59,076 bases of DNA from Metabacillus rhizolycopersici (GTDB taxonomy: Bacteria; Bacillota; Bacilli; Bacillales; Bacillaceae): the NCBI RefSeq assembly GCF_020075705.1, contig NZ_JAIQUM010000029.1, positions 1 to 59,076 on the forward strand, read 5' to 3'. Under the pieces are notes generated by a model. That model was given only the letters and a program-made list of their open reading frames with translations, did not search any database and was not told where the DNA came from. Shown in pieces: positions 37,187 through 46,420 of the stretch. Both the position numbers and the translations under genes were made by a program. Each line of letters begins with the position of its first letter. The stretch's first letter is position 1.

Positions 37187-37795
37187 CTTCCCCTCAAATC
37201 CTTGATATATAAGGGTTTTTGAGTAAGATGAGAGTGAAATGCTATCATTTTGCTGACATAAAGGATTTAAGTGAAGCTTCTCATGAGTTTGAAACTTGTG
37301 GAAAGCTTTTTTTATTTGGTGACATGAAGATATACATCTTTCGTTATTTAATCGTCTGAATGGCTTGCCTGTCCATGATTTGTTCGATTGGAACAACAGA
37401 TTCTGCAAGTGGCGAACGTATTATTAATCCCAATAATAATACATTGAGGTTAACTCTTCATGATTGTCCGTTGCAGTTGACGTAATAGTTACTCCTTCCA
37501 CTTCCTTCCCTCCATTTCGATTATTTTCTAATAACCTCCCATAGTCAACTTACTAAAATAGGGCTGCGGACTTAGTAAATCATTAGGCTCTAGCAGGTTA
37601 ATTTAATAAATATCATTTTGTATGATTATTTTAGTTGGTAAATCGTTCCAAGCTAATTTTGCTAAGGAACCAGTATGTAAGAATATTATTAATTCAAAAG
37701 GTAGATGGAACTTATTCTTCTGAAGCAATGACAAAGATTGATAGAGACAAGGATAAAACAGAAAAATTTTATCGATGCAGGAAGGAGAAAAGATA
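37187..37795. other. gene-poor left edge of the ABC-transporter island
   Basis: About 600 bases without a supported gene. 37261-37325 (TGAAGCTTCTCATGAGTTTG, then AAAGCTTTTTTTATTTGGTGACATG) is a strongly decayed likeness of the integrase 3' end. Further on there is only a short frame ending just before the permease, with no family features. Confidence 0.4.
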
Positions 37796-40150
37796 ATGTT
37801 TTTGAAAATAGTCAAAAATGATTTCCTCAGGAACAAAATTGTAACGATGACAGTATTTATATTTATCACGATGGCCGTTATTTTGGCAGCTAGTGCCATC
37901 AATAACATTGCTAATCTGATTCAGGCGATGCCAGATTTTCAGGAGAGTGCAGTACCAGCTGACATTACGGTGATGCATGCTGGAGAATATGACCAGGCAG
38001 AAATTGACCAATTCACAGAACAATACCGTGACTATATAGCGATGCAGGAGACGATGGTTCTTCAGAATATTGATGGAAGCAAAATTCATTTTGGCCAAAA
38101 TCAAACGATGGCTGGAACTATACAGGATATTTCATTTGTTATACAGAATAAGAAATTTGATTTTATATTGGATTTGGATAATGAAAGGCTGGATGTAAAG
38201 GAAGGTTTCGTTGCCGTTCCCATCTATTTCATGGAACAATATGACTTAAAAATAGGTGATACGATTAAGGTGAAAAGTGGAGGGTATGAGAAAGAGTTTG
38301 TCATTTCAGATTATGCAAGAGATTTTGAGATGAACTCTTCCCTTACTTCTTCGAAACGGTTTGTGATCAATCAGAATGACTATGATGAAATGCTTGAAAT
38401 GCAGGCTGGGGAACTGGAATATCTGATCGAATTCAAGCTGTATGAAAATGGGGATTCTGCTGTTGTTCAGACTGCCTATATCGAAGCGAGTCTTCCGGCA
38501 AATGGTCCTATAATCGAAGGAAAGATATTTACAATGTTTAATGCCATGTCAGATATGGCAGTTGCGATTGTCATTATATTTATTAGTATTCTGCTTATTG
38601 TGATTGCTTCGCTCTGTATCAGACTTACATTTCTGGCAACGATTGATGGAGATATTAGAGAAATCGGTGTTATGAAAGCAATGGGGATATCTAAAAAAGA
38701 TATAAAAAAGGTCTATCTTAACAAGTACAGAGTCATCTCAGTAGCAGCCGGTATTATCGGTTATCTGCTTTCCTTTGCAGCAGTAAATCTGTTAAACGGT
38801 AATATGAGACTTTACATATCTTCCGATTTATCAGGTAGCTTAAAATATGTACTATCGCTTATAGCTCCATTACTTGTCTATTTCATGATTGTGATGTACT
38901 GCCAGCAAGTACTGAAAAGAATCGATAAGATTTCTGCGGTGGAAGCATTACGTTCGGATATCATGGAGCGTGGAAAGAGCCGAAAATACAGTTTTCCACT
39001 TCTTAAGAACAAATTCTTCAGCACCAATATTTACATGGGACTTAGGGATGTATTTAAGCGTTTCAAATTATACAGGTTACTGTTTTTTATTTTTGTCGTA
39101 TGTACGTTTATTGTCATCCTTCCGTTAAATATTTATAACACCATGAATTCACCGGAATTTTCCACATACATGGGAATAGGAAAATCCGACATGAGAATCG
39201 ATCTTCGAAGGACAGATACGATTACAGAAGGTTTTAAAAAGCTGCAGGAAGAGCTGAAGAATGATTCAGATATTGAAAAGTATGCGACCTACATTACAAG
39301 TTCCTACCAGGTCAAAAACGCGGAAGATTCCTGGGACTATATTAATATTGAAACAGGAGATTTTTCCGTATTTCCATTAAATTATCTGGAAGGGAGAGCA
39401 CCGAAGGGAGAAGGGGAAATCTCACTTTCCTATGCAAATGCGTCAAAAGATGGATTAAACAAGAAAGTGGGAGATGAGGTAACCGTCAGGGTTGGCGGGG
39501 AAGAACAGACTTTATCAGTCACGGGTATTTATCAGGATATTACAAATGGGGGAAAAACAGCAAAGGCGCATACGAGTCTTGGGGTAAATGAAGAGGCTGT
39601 TCTTTGGTATATTGTGAGCATGGATATGGCTCCGGGCGTTGATAAACGCGTGAAAATGGACTACTACCAGAATGCTTACGATTCTGCGCAGGTAAATGAT
39701 ATCAAAGAATATACTGGGCAGACTCTTGGAAATATCATTGATCAGATGAGCCAGATTGTTATAGGCGGAATCGCAATAGCAGTAATCATTGCTGTATTGA
39801 TAACTGCATTATTCCTTCGGATGTTATTATCAAAGGATATGTCTCAGATTGCCATCATGCGAAGTATGGGATTAACTTCTAAAAATATTAAACATCAATA
39901 TATGGCAGGAACTATGATGGTACTCATATTGGGAATCATAGTTGGAGTGCTGGCTTCTAATTATTTAGGGGAATTTCTTGTAAGTATGGCAATGTCCTCT
40001 ATGGGAGCTGCAAAAATTGAATTGGTTAATGTTGCCTGGCAGACTTGGCTGCTATGCCCGTTAGCGCTGATTGTAGTCGTTGGACTTACTATTTCTGTGT
40101 GCTGTAAGGTAACAGTAGAAGATGATTTATCAGTAGTTTTAAGAAGTTAG
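37796..40150 (+). CDS. FtsX-like ABC transporter permease
   Basis: 784-aa membrane protein with the double FtsX layout: a membrane helix near 18-40, a large extracytoplasmic domain, three helices near 255-375 with the REIGVMKAMGISKKDIKKVYL coupling motif, a second extracytoplasmic domain, and final helices near 650-775 with QIAIMRSMGLTSKNIKHQYM. Such permeases export peptides or lipids or release lipoproteins. ATG 37796 follows GAAGGAG. CTG and CAG codons and an overall style like clostridial genes differ from neighbours, suggesting transfer. No sensor kinase or regulator accompanies it. Confidence 0.85.
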   Translation: MFLKIVKNDFLRNKIVTMTVFIFITMAVILAASAINNIANLIQAMPDFQESAVPADITVMHAGEYDQAEIDQFTEQYRDYIAMQETMVLQNIDGSKIHFGQNQTMAGTIQDISFVIQNKKFDFILDLDNERLDVKEGFVAVPIYFMEQYDLKIGDTIKVKSGGYEKEFVISDYARDFEMNSSLTSSKRFVINQNDYDEMLEMQAGELEYLIEFKLYENGDSAVVQTAYIEASLPANGPIIEGKIFTMFNAMSDMAVAIVIIFISILLIVIASLCIRLTFLATIDGDIREIGVMKAMGISKKDIKKVYLNKYRVISVAAGIIGYLLSFAAVNLLNGNMRLYISSDLSGSLKYVLSLIAPLLVYFMIVMYCQQVLKRIDKISAVEALRSDIMERGKSRKYSFPLLKNKFFSTNIYMGLRDVFKRFKLYRLLFFIFVVCTFIVILPLNIYNTMNSPEFSTYMGIGKSDMRIDLRRTDTITEGFKKLQEELKNDSDIEKYATYITSSYQVKNAEDSWDYINIETGDFSVFPLNYLEGRAPKGEGEISLSYANASKDGLNKKVGDEVTVRVGGEEQTLSVTGIYQDITNGGKTAKAHTSLGVNEEAVLWYIVSMDMAPGVDKRVKMDYYQNAYDSAQVNDIKEYTGQTLGNIIDQMSQIVIGGIAIAVIIAVLITALFLRMLLSKDMSQIAIMRSMGLTSKNIKHQYMAGTMMVLILGIIVGVLASNYLGEFLVSMAMSSMGAAKIELVNVAWQTWLLCPLALIVVVGLTISVCCKVTVEDDLSVVLRS

Positions 40151-40318
40151 AACGGCTGAAAAAGGTCGGGGTTGAGGCGTATCACCGAAGATGGAAGAAG
40201 CCTCCTGCATGAAGGCATCGATGCAGAAAAGAATGTACGTTTCTGGAAAAACAAGGAATTACATGGTGTCTCTGCGGTATAGACCTTGGTTTAAATATAT
40301 GGCATTGGAGGAATATAG

Positions 40319-41086
40319 ATGAGCAATATATTAGAAGCAAGAAGTATGAACAAAAAAGTAGAATTAGGAAAAGATAATGAGCTTCATATCTTAAAGGATG
40401 TAAATCTGGATATAGAAGAAGGTGAATTCGTATCGGTCATGGGGCCATCCGGAAGCGGGAAGACAACGCTGCTATATAATGTAAGCGGTATGGATAGAAT
40501 TACTTCTGGTAGTGTGAAATTTAAAGGCCGTGAAATCGGCAGTCTAAAAGAAGAAGAACTGGCGAAGATTCGACTGGAAACAATGGGATTTATCTTTCAG
40601 GATATTAATCTATTAAAGAATCTGTCATTGATTGACAATGTTATGTTTCCTGCTCTTGTATCAAAAGATGCGGATAAAAATGCGGTACATCAAAAAGCAA
40701 AAAAACTGTTGGAAATGACAGGAATTGAAAAGCTTGCAGATCATAATATCACTCAAGGCTCTGGTGGACAGCTGCAGAGATTCGGCATCTGCAGAGCATT
40801 GATAAATAATCCGGATATCATATTTGGAGATGAACCGACCGGAGCATTAGATTCCAATTCGACAGCAGAGATTATGTCAATTCTTGCAGAGATTAATAAA
40901 AAAGGGACAACCGTAATGCTCGTTACGCATGATGTAAAGGTGGCAGCAAAAACCGAAAGAGTATTGTATATGGTAGATGGAAATCTTGTTGCACAGAAGA
41001 AAATGCGTAAATACGATGCGCAGCATGACGATATTAAGGAAAGAGAAGAAAGCATTATGAAATGGTTAGTGGAAAATGGATTCTAA
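40319..41086 (+). CDS. ABC transporter ATP-binding protein (MacB/LolD type)
   Basis: 255 aa. Walker A is GPSGSGKTTLL (about 42-52), Q-loop FIFQDINLL, and Walker B IIFGDEPTGALD. The signature reads QGSGGQLQR where LSGGQ is usual, a mild deviation. H-switch THD is present. SD is GGAGG. It follows its permease by 168 bases, a gap that has only a 37-codon unrecognised frame. Permease before ATPase is the less common order. Same foreign codon style as the permease. Confidence 0.88.
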   Translation: MSNILEARSMNKKVELGKDNELHILKDVNLDIEEGEFVSVMGPSGSGKTTLLYNVSGMDRITSGSVKFKGREIGSLKEEELAKIRLETMGFIFQDINLLKNLSLIDNVMFPALVSKDADKNAVHQKAKKLLEMTGIEKLADHNITQGSGGQLQRFGICRALINNPDIIFGDEPTGALDSNSTAEIMSILAEINKKGTTVMLVTHDVKVAAKTERVLYMVDGNLVAQKKMRKYDAQHDDIKEREESIMKWLVENGF

Positions 41087-41172
41087 TTTTTCATTGGCAT
41101 TTGCATAAAGTTCATATGGGGAATTTAGGTAAGTTCGAAAGGGAAAGTTAGAATATTTGTAAGGAAAGACAC

Positions 41173-41189
41173 GCTAACAATTTGCTAAC
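41173..41189 (+). repeat. GCTAACR direct repeats near att copy E
   Basis: GCTAACA at 41173-41179 and GCTAACG at 41184-41190, in a position like that of the repeats near the other att copies. A weak counterpart (GCTATCA, GCTGACA) follows copy D near 37241-37257. Confidence 0.4.
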
Positions 41190-41307
41190 GCAATCAAGTA
41201 GAAATAATGAAATTATGTTAAAGATGTTACGCTCCTAATTTTTACAGACCTAGATATATCGCGCTTTTTGAACACAACATTAAAGATATTACACACTCTC
41301 ATCTTAC

Positions 41308-41324
41308 GGGCGGCATGATGTAAT
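41308..41324 (+). other. attachment site copy E (distal end of the array)
   Basis: 17-base core GGGCGGCATGATGTAAT. The following TTAGGGTTTAATATCCC...ACATCAACG resembles the DNA after groEL itself (TAAGGGTTTTAAAACC...ATATCAACG), so this may be the original groEL downstream junction displaced 27.6 kb. Confidence 0.8.
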
Positions 41325-41410
41325 TAGGGTTTAATATCCCTTTTACATCAACGTTTTACCGATTAGTAATAAAATTTTGTTCACGTAATTTAAAAAGTGA
41401 TATTTATAAG

Positions 41411-41525
41411 AGAAGGTCTTTCATCAGTTTACCAAACCGTTAGGAGGCCTTTTTTCCATGTTTGTGGTCATATGAGCATAGATATTTGTCTTGCTTTTTT
41501 GATTGCTATATTTCATAAATCTTTA
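41411..41525 (-). pseudogene. integrase relic beyond att copy E
   Basis: AGAAGGTCTTTCATCAGTTT, then GGAGGCCTTTTTTCC and GTCATATGAGCATA match the 3' end of the 13847 integrase. No open frame. It implies that one more, now lost, element once lay beyond copy E. Confidence 0.7.
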
Positions 41526-41534
41526 AATGACAAT

Positions 41535-41575
41535 AAAAAAACGAGTATAAAACCTATGTGATTTCATACTCGATG
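41535..41575 (-). terminator. terminator of the HAD phosphatase gene
   Basis: Read on the - strand: CGAGTATGAAATC...TTTATACTCG followed by a T run, 45 bases beyond the stop codon. Confidence 0.7.
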
Positions 41576-41618
41576 TATTTAATAGTACTATTTCTAATGT
41601 TTTTCCATGTTGTAAGTT

Positions 41619-42344
41619 TTACTTAAGGATAATCGAATGTCTTTCACTGGTCTTAAATATGTCCAGTAACTCTTTTGCATTATAAACGATGTGATCTGGC
41701 TTCACAGTGCCTTTAGGCATTTTTCTGTTGCGATGATTCATCCAGATGGCATGCCAGCCTGCTTGTTTTGCACCTACCATATCATTATCAAAAGAATCAC
41801 CAATATAGACTGTTTTTGCTTTGTCTAATTGAAGTTTGGTTTCGAGGATGTGAAATGCTTCTCTTGTTGGTTTAGAGTAGCCAATGGACTCAGAAATAAA
41901 TAGATGCTCTTCAGGAATCCATCTAGTTAAGTTCAACTGCTTTATTTTCATCGCTTGATGACCCTCAGACCCATTTGTAAGGATAGCGAGTTGTTTCTTT
42001 TGCTGATACAGCAATTCTAACAATTCTACAACTTCGTCAAATAAGACTATTTTTTGTTGTTCCTCAACATATGCTTCTTGGAAATACATTGCTTTTTGCG
42101 TACTAATCGCAATGCCAAGCTCGTCACATGCATCTGTAATTCGACGTATATGCATATCTTTTACTGATAGTTCACCCGCTACACTTTTATCAAATAGCGC
42201 ATCACTATGCTTTCTGCTCACCTTGTAAAAGTTTTCTAGCTCTTCCTCTGTAAACGGTTTTTGAAAGATTCTCTTGCATGTATTTTTAAAGGATAATGCC
42301 TGATCATATAATGTGTCATCAACATCAAAAATAATTGTATCCAT
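41619..42344 (-). CDS. HAD-family hydrolase (YjjG/pyrimidine 5'-nucleotidase-like)
   Basis: 241-aa cytosolic phosphatase. Motif I is FDVDDTLYD (residues 5-13) with both Asp residues, motif II is ILTNGSEG, the Lys of motif III is in GYSKPTREAFHI, and motif IV is YIGDSFDNDMVGAKQAGW. A helical cap lies between motifs I and II, as in subfamily IA. DDTLY is typical of YjjG-like nucleotidases; the substrate is not defined by sequence. ATG 42344 follows ATGGAGGTTG; upstream in-frame starts lie before that site. Confidence 0.8.
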   Translation of the reverse strand: MDTIIFDVDDTLYDQALSFKNTCKRIFQKPFTEEELENFYKVSRKHSDALFDKSVAGELSVKDMHIRRITDACDELGIAISTQKAMYFQEAYVEEQQKIVLFDEVVELLELLYQQKKQLAILTNGSEGHQAMKIKQLNLTRWIPEEHLFISESIGYSKPTREAFHILETKLQLDKAKTVYIGDSFDNDMVGAKQAGWHAIWMNHRNRKMPKGTVKPDHIVYNAKELLDIFKTSERHSIILK

Positions 42345-42399
42345 TCTATCAACCTCCATCACTATCATACCTATAAAACTAGAAATCGTACAGATTGAA

Positions 42400-42631
42400 A
42401 ATCATGGACACGGAATCCTTCTATCATTGCTTGCGGGACATGTGAGTCTATTGCACCAGATATTTTCGCTTATGATGAGGAAGGAATTTCTTATGTTATT
42501 TTAGATGATAATAAGGGGATTGAGGCAGTGCCTGAAGAATCTGTCGGGGATTTGGAGGATGCGGAAGAAGTATGTCCATTGAATCTATTAAAGTAGGAAC
42601 ATGTCCGTTTAATGAACCTGCCGTCAGTTAA
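42400..42631 (+). pseudogene. ferredoxin pseudogene (4Fe-4S, Fer-like)
   Basis: A frame without a start reads IIACGTCESIAPDIFAYDEEGISYVILDDNKGIE, then VPEESVGDLEDAEEVCP. A frameshift follows, and ESIKVG..PFNEPAVS resumes. This is the Bacillus ferredoxin pattern (CIACG.C....PDI), but the first cluster Cys is Ile, the N-terminus is missing and the end is shifted. Confidence 0.75.
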
Positions 42632-42724
42632 ATAGACTATTGCAAAGAGAATCTACTATATATAAATGATGAATGTTGTTACATAACTGCAAATTGGACC
42701 AGCAATTATAAAGGCTAGATTCGA

Positions 42725-42775
42725 GAGGCTTTCCTTAAGCTAGTGACCTTAAAGGAAAGCCTCTTTTTAATGATA
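42725..42775 (+). terminator. terminator after the ferredoxin pseudogene
   Basis: Stem GAGGCTTTCCTT/AAGGAAAGCCTC followed by five Ts; a long stable stem that can act from either side. Confidence 0.75.
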
Positions 42776-42800
42776 AGAAAGTATAAATTTCTTGACCTAG

Positions 42801-42928
42801 TTTTCGTGTCCAGCGCAAGCATCCGGCCCCTCTTCGGTCTAAGTCACTTAGGAATTGAAGGCAAAGAACACCTTCTATTCCTGAGCGTCTTATTTGCCCG
42901 AGGCTGAACAAGGCGCTTGCGCTTTTCA
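42801..42928 (+). repeat. dispersed hairpin repeat, copy 3 (5' truncated)
   Basis: Has the central arm CTTAGGAAT...ATTCCTGAG and the end GGCGCTTGCGCTTTT, but not the TTCTTGTACTGTGGATAAG start. The stem differs from copy 4 (CTTTTGAAT...ATTCAAAAG) by paired changes. Confidence 0.8.
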
Positions 42929-43037
42929 TAATGTTCTTGCATATATCCTAGAAGCATTGCTATCACAATGACCAATCGTCTAATTGTATTTCTTTACTAT
43001 GAATCTTTGTTCAAGCAAGAAGCGCGTAAAGGTGTGC

Positions 43038-43979
43038 TCAAATAAGTGCTGTGCTGGATCGATCATAATATAAATTTTTATACTCCTTTTGGAACCTTTT
43101 TGGAGAAAGATTGTATTCCTTTTTGAAGAGTCTGTAAAAACTAGAATAATCAGGAAAGCCGCAATTCAAGGCAATTTTCTCGATGGAGAGCTGATTTTGT
43201 TTAATCATTGTTACTGCAAACGATAGACGCTTTAATGAGACGTAACGGTAAAAGGGTAGATTCATGTTTTTCTTAAAGTAATGAGAAAAATAATATTTAT
43301 TTAAATGAAAATGTTTAGATACATTTTCTAAACTTAAATCCGGCTCTGTCAAATGTGATTCAATGTATTCAAGTATCGATACGAACCTTTGGTCTAGTTC
43401 ATCCTTGTTACTAAGGTCTGGCCTATTACTTGCAGGATCGAAGATGACTTGAAGCACTTGAAATAATAGGTAATGTAATGAAAAAGAAAAAGTATCTTCA
43501 CCATTTTTTATTCGATCATTTAATTCTTGAAGGAGAGAAATGATATCCTGAAAGTTTTTTGAATGCAGATGTAATAGATAAGAACCTCGTGTCTTTTGAT
43601 AAACAATATTCTCTTTCATTGATGGAGAACTCGATATAAAGTCGTCCATTAAGTGTTCATTAACACTAACAATGATGCGTTCATAGCTATCGGGACTTTT
43701 AACAATTGCTTTATGAACAGCATAAGGAGGTATTACAACTACATCTCCTCTTTTTAGGGAATATGTCTTTCCTTCACAAAAGAATTCACACTCCCCGTTT
43801 AAAAAGACAAGAATCTCCAAAGCATCGTGCCGATGTAATCGGAATAGAGGCTCTAATTGGGAAAAAATCTCTGGTGATTCATTATATTTCTTGAGCCGAT
43901 CATAGAATTGATTTTTTTTGCTAAAGTAATTAATTTCAAACCCTTTATTTATAACTGGTATGAGAGCAGCTTGCTTCAT
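43038..43979 (-). CDS. AraC-family transcription regulator
   Basis: 313 aa. An N-terminal cupin sensor (LHRHDALEILVFLNGECEFFCEGKTYSLKRGDVVVIPP, about 49-86) is followed by a C-terminal double helix-turn-helix: LSLENVSKHFHLNKYYFSHYFKKNM and IEKIALNCGFPDYSSFYRLFKKEYNLSPKRFQ. ATG 43979 follows GAGAGGAG; longer upstream frames lack a site. Divergent from the GH3 gene 317 bases away, so it probably senses a sugar and controls that gene. Confidence 0.88.
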   Translation of the reverse strand: MKQAALIPVINKGFEINYFSKKNQFYDRLKKYNESPEIFSQLEPLFRLHRHDALEILVFLNGECEFFCEGKTYSLKRGDVVVIPPYAVHKAIVKSPDSYERIIVSVNEHLMDDFISSSPSMKENIVYQKTRGSYLLHLHSKNFQDIISLLQELNDRIKNGEDTFSFSLHYLLFQVLQVIFDPASNRPDLSNKDELDQRFVSILEYIESHLTEPDLSLENVSKHFHLNKYYFSHYFKKNMNLPFYRYVSLKRLSFAVTMIKQNQLSIEKIALNCGFPDYSSFYRLFKKEYNLSPKRFQKEYKNLYYDRSSTALI

Positions 43980-44296
43980 TATGATGTTCTCCTCTCGAAT
44001 AGCAATATTTACAATGTTTTTAGCAATAAGTATCATTTATTTTTAGGTTTTTGTTGTTATTATAACATTGAATAAGAAAATGATATTAAGTTTATTAAGT
44101 TTTCTATGAATAAAAGTGAACGAATCGATAGTTTATCAAAATTCTCAAACAGCTGTTAGAAATCTCAAAATTGAGTTCCCTTATTATAAGAGATATCTAA
44201 GTGGGAACAATATGTGGAGTATCTAGCAGTAGAAAAGCAAAATAGATTCATCTCCAAGGTGTAATTAAAGGGAGATAAAGATTAGGAGGATTTAAA

Positions 44297-46420
44297 ATGG
44301 AAAAGAACCATAAACAACCTGAGTTAGAGGTTAGATCCAAGAAGATTATTGAAGTTGATGGTTTACAATTTAAAGATTTAAATAATGATGGGAAGCTAGA
44401 TCCTTATGAGGATTGGCGTTTAAGCCCTAAAGAGCGTGCGGAGAACCTAGTTTCATTGATGAATACCGACGAAAAAATCGGTATGATGCTAATTAATACG
44501 CGCAGAATGGGACTTTCTCAGGAAGATAAGGAAAAGACCAGTCATGATGGTGTAATAGACGAGGCAATTGTAGAAAAAGGGCAAAGTATATTTGCTACAT
44601 CAAAAGTATATGGAACAACACATACTCTTGAGAAAAGACATTTAAGACACTTCATTTTAAGAGATAACTTTAGCCCAGCTGAAATCGCAGAGTGGCTTAA
44701 CAAAATGAATGAGATTGCTGAAGGAACACGCTTAGGTATTCCTTGCTTAGTTACATCGAATTCAAGAAATGAAAATGCAGAATCTATCTTTGGTATGAAT
44801 GATGCAGGAGGAGTTTTCTCTACATGGCCTGGAACTTTAGGACTTGCAGCGGCAGCACAAGGAGAGATTAAAAACGGTGGCGATGCATCACTTATTAGCG
44901 AATTTGCTGAAATCGCCCGCAAAGAGTGGGATGCTACTGGTATTAGAAAAGGTTATATGTACATGGCGGATACGGTTACAGATCCGAGATGGCAACGTAC
45001 GTATGGTACGTTTGGAGAAGATCCAGAATTTATTTCTGATGCTATTGGTCGCCTTATCGATGGATTCCAAGGTGAGGAATTAGGAAAGAACAGTATTGCA
45101 CTAACAACGAAGCATTTCCCTGGTGGAGGAGCAAGGGAGAATGGATTTGACCCTCACTATGAAGAAGGAAAGTGGAATCTTTACCCAACTCCAGGCAGCT
45201 TAGAAAAATATCATTTACCACCATTTAGAGCAGCGGTAGAGCATGGAACATCATCTATCATGCCATATTATTCTATCCCAAGCATCAAGAAGAGTGTGGT
45301 ACAAGAGTTTGAAGGCGAAGACATTCCATTCGAAGAAGTAGGCTTCACATTCAATCACTATTTCATTAACCATATTTTAAGAGGCAAGCTTGGCTTTAAA
45401 GGCTATATTAACAGTGACAGCGGTATTGTGAATAATATGAGCTGGGGCGTGGAAAAATTAAGCGAAGCTGAACGTTTTGCGAAAGCAGTTAATGCTGGGA
45501 CAGATATTGTTGCTGACACAAATGATATCGAAAATCTTAAAATTGCTGTTAGCAAAGGCTGGATCAGTGAAAAGCGTATTAATGAAGCAAACGTACGACT
45601 TCTAACAGAAATGTTTACATTAGGTATTTTTGATGATCGTACATATAATTCACCAGAAGCGGCTACAGCTGTAGTTAGCAATAAAGAGAATTGGGACGCA
45701 GCTTATGAAGGACATAAGAAATCTGTAACAATTCTTAAAAACCAAAACGAAACATTACCATTAACAGCTGAAAAGCTTGATAATAAAAAGGTTTATGTGG
45801 AAGTACTACACAAGGAAGTAGAAAGAGCAACAAAATACACTGAGCAAGCAAGAAAAGAATGTGAAGAGCTTGGTCTATTTACAATGACTGATAACTATGA
45901 AGAAGCTGACGTAGCAATTATATTCTTACATCCAAAATCAGGCTCTTACTTCAACGCGACACCTGGACTATTAGAGCTTGAGATTTGTGAGGACAAAGTA
46001 GTATCATCTTTAGATGGCTCATTGTATCAGGAAACGACTATAACTGGTATGGATCATCTAAAAGAAGTGACAAACAATGTTCATAGCCGTGGTGGAAAAG
46101 TCGTTATGAGTGTGAATGTAACATTGCCATGGATACTAGGAAATATTGAGCCAATGGCAGATGCATTAATCGCTGGATATGATACTTTCTATAATGCACA
46201 GCTTGAGGTTATCGCAGGTAATAGTAAACCAGTAGGTGTTTTACCATTAACATTACCAGCGAGTGAGGATGTAATCGCGGTTCGTCAAAATGGCGAATGT
46301 GTTTCTAGAAACGATGTACCAGGCTATGACAAGGACAAATATATGCCTGCAGGACTATCATATGCATATAAGGATAGCGATGGTAATGTCTATAGACTAG
46401 GTCATGGATTAACTTATTAA
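44297..46420 (+). CDS. glycoside hydrolase family 3 protein (beta-glucosidase-like)
   Basis: 707 aa, no signal peptide, so likely intracellular. Residues 26-37 form a calcium-loop-like DLNNDGKLDPYE. The GH3 barrel follows, with ADTVTDPRWQRTYGTFGEDP, TTKHFPGGGARENG and INSDSGIV carrying the expected nucleophile Asp. The second domain begins near 465 (HKKSVTILKNQNETLPL) and ends with PAGLSYAY..GLTY. SD is TAGGAGG. Substrate unknown; beta-glucosides or beta-xylosides are usual. Divergent AraC regulator. Confidence 0.85.
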   Translation: MEKNHKQPELEVRSKKIIEVDGLQFKDLNNDGKLDPYEDWRLSPKERAENLVSLMNTDEKIGMMLINTRRMGLSQEDKEKTSHDGVIDEAIVEKGQSIFATSKVYGTTHTLEKRHLRHFILRDNFSPAEIAEWLNKMNEIAEGTRLGIPCLVTSNSRNENAESIFGMNDAGGVFSTWPGTLGLAAAAQGEIKNGGDASLISEFAEIARKEWDATGIRKGYMYMADTVTDPRWQRTYGTFGEDPEFISDAIGRLIDGFQGEELGKNSIALTTKHFPGGGARENGFDPHYEEGKWNLYPTPGSLEKYHLPPFRAAVEHGTSSIMPYYSIPSIKKSVVQEFEGEDIPFEEVGFTFNHYFINHILRGKLGFKGYINSDSGIVNNMSWGVEKLSEAERFAKAVNAGTDIVADTNDIENLKIAVSKGWISEKRINEANVRLLTEMFTLGIFDDRTYNSPEAATAVVSNKENWDAAYEGHKKSVTILKNQNETLPLTAEKLDNKKVYVEVLHKEVERATKYTEQARKECEELGLFTMTDNYEEADVAIIFLHPKSGSYFNATPGLLELEICEDKVVSSLDGSLYQETTITGMDHLKEVTNNVHSRGGKVVMSVNVTLPWILGNIEPMADALIAGYDTFYNAQLEVIAGNSKPVGVLPLTLPASEDVIAVRQNGECVSRNDVPGYDKDKYMPAGLSYAYKDSDGNVYRLGHGLTY

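Noticed and set aside
37139..37408. 89-codon - strand gene at att copy D
   Set aside because: It spans the att core and the decayed integrase end; no coding evidence.
40170..40283. Short gene between permease and ATPase
   Set aside because: A 37-codon TTG frame (LRRITEDGRSLLHEG...) has no ribosome site and no known family; perhaps a remnant.
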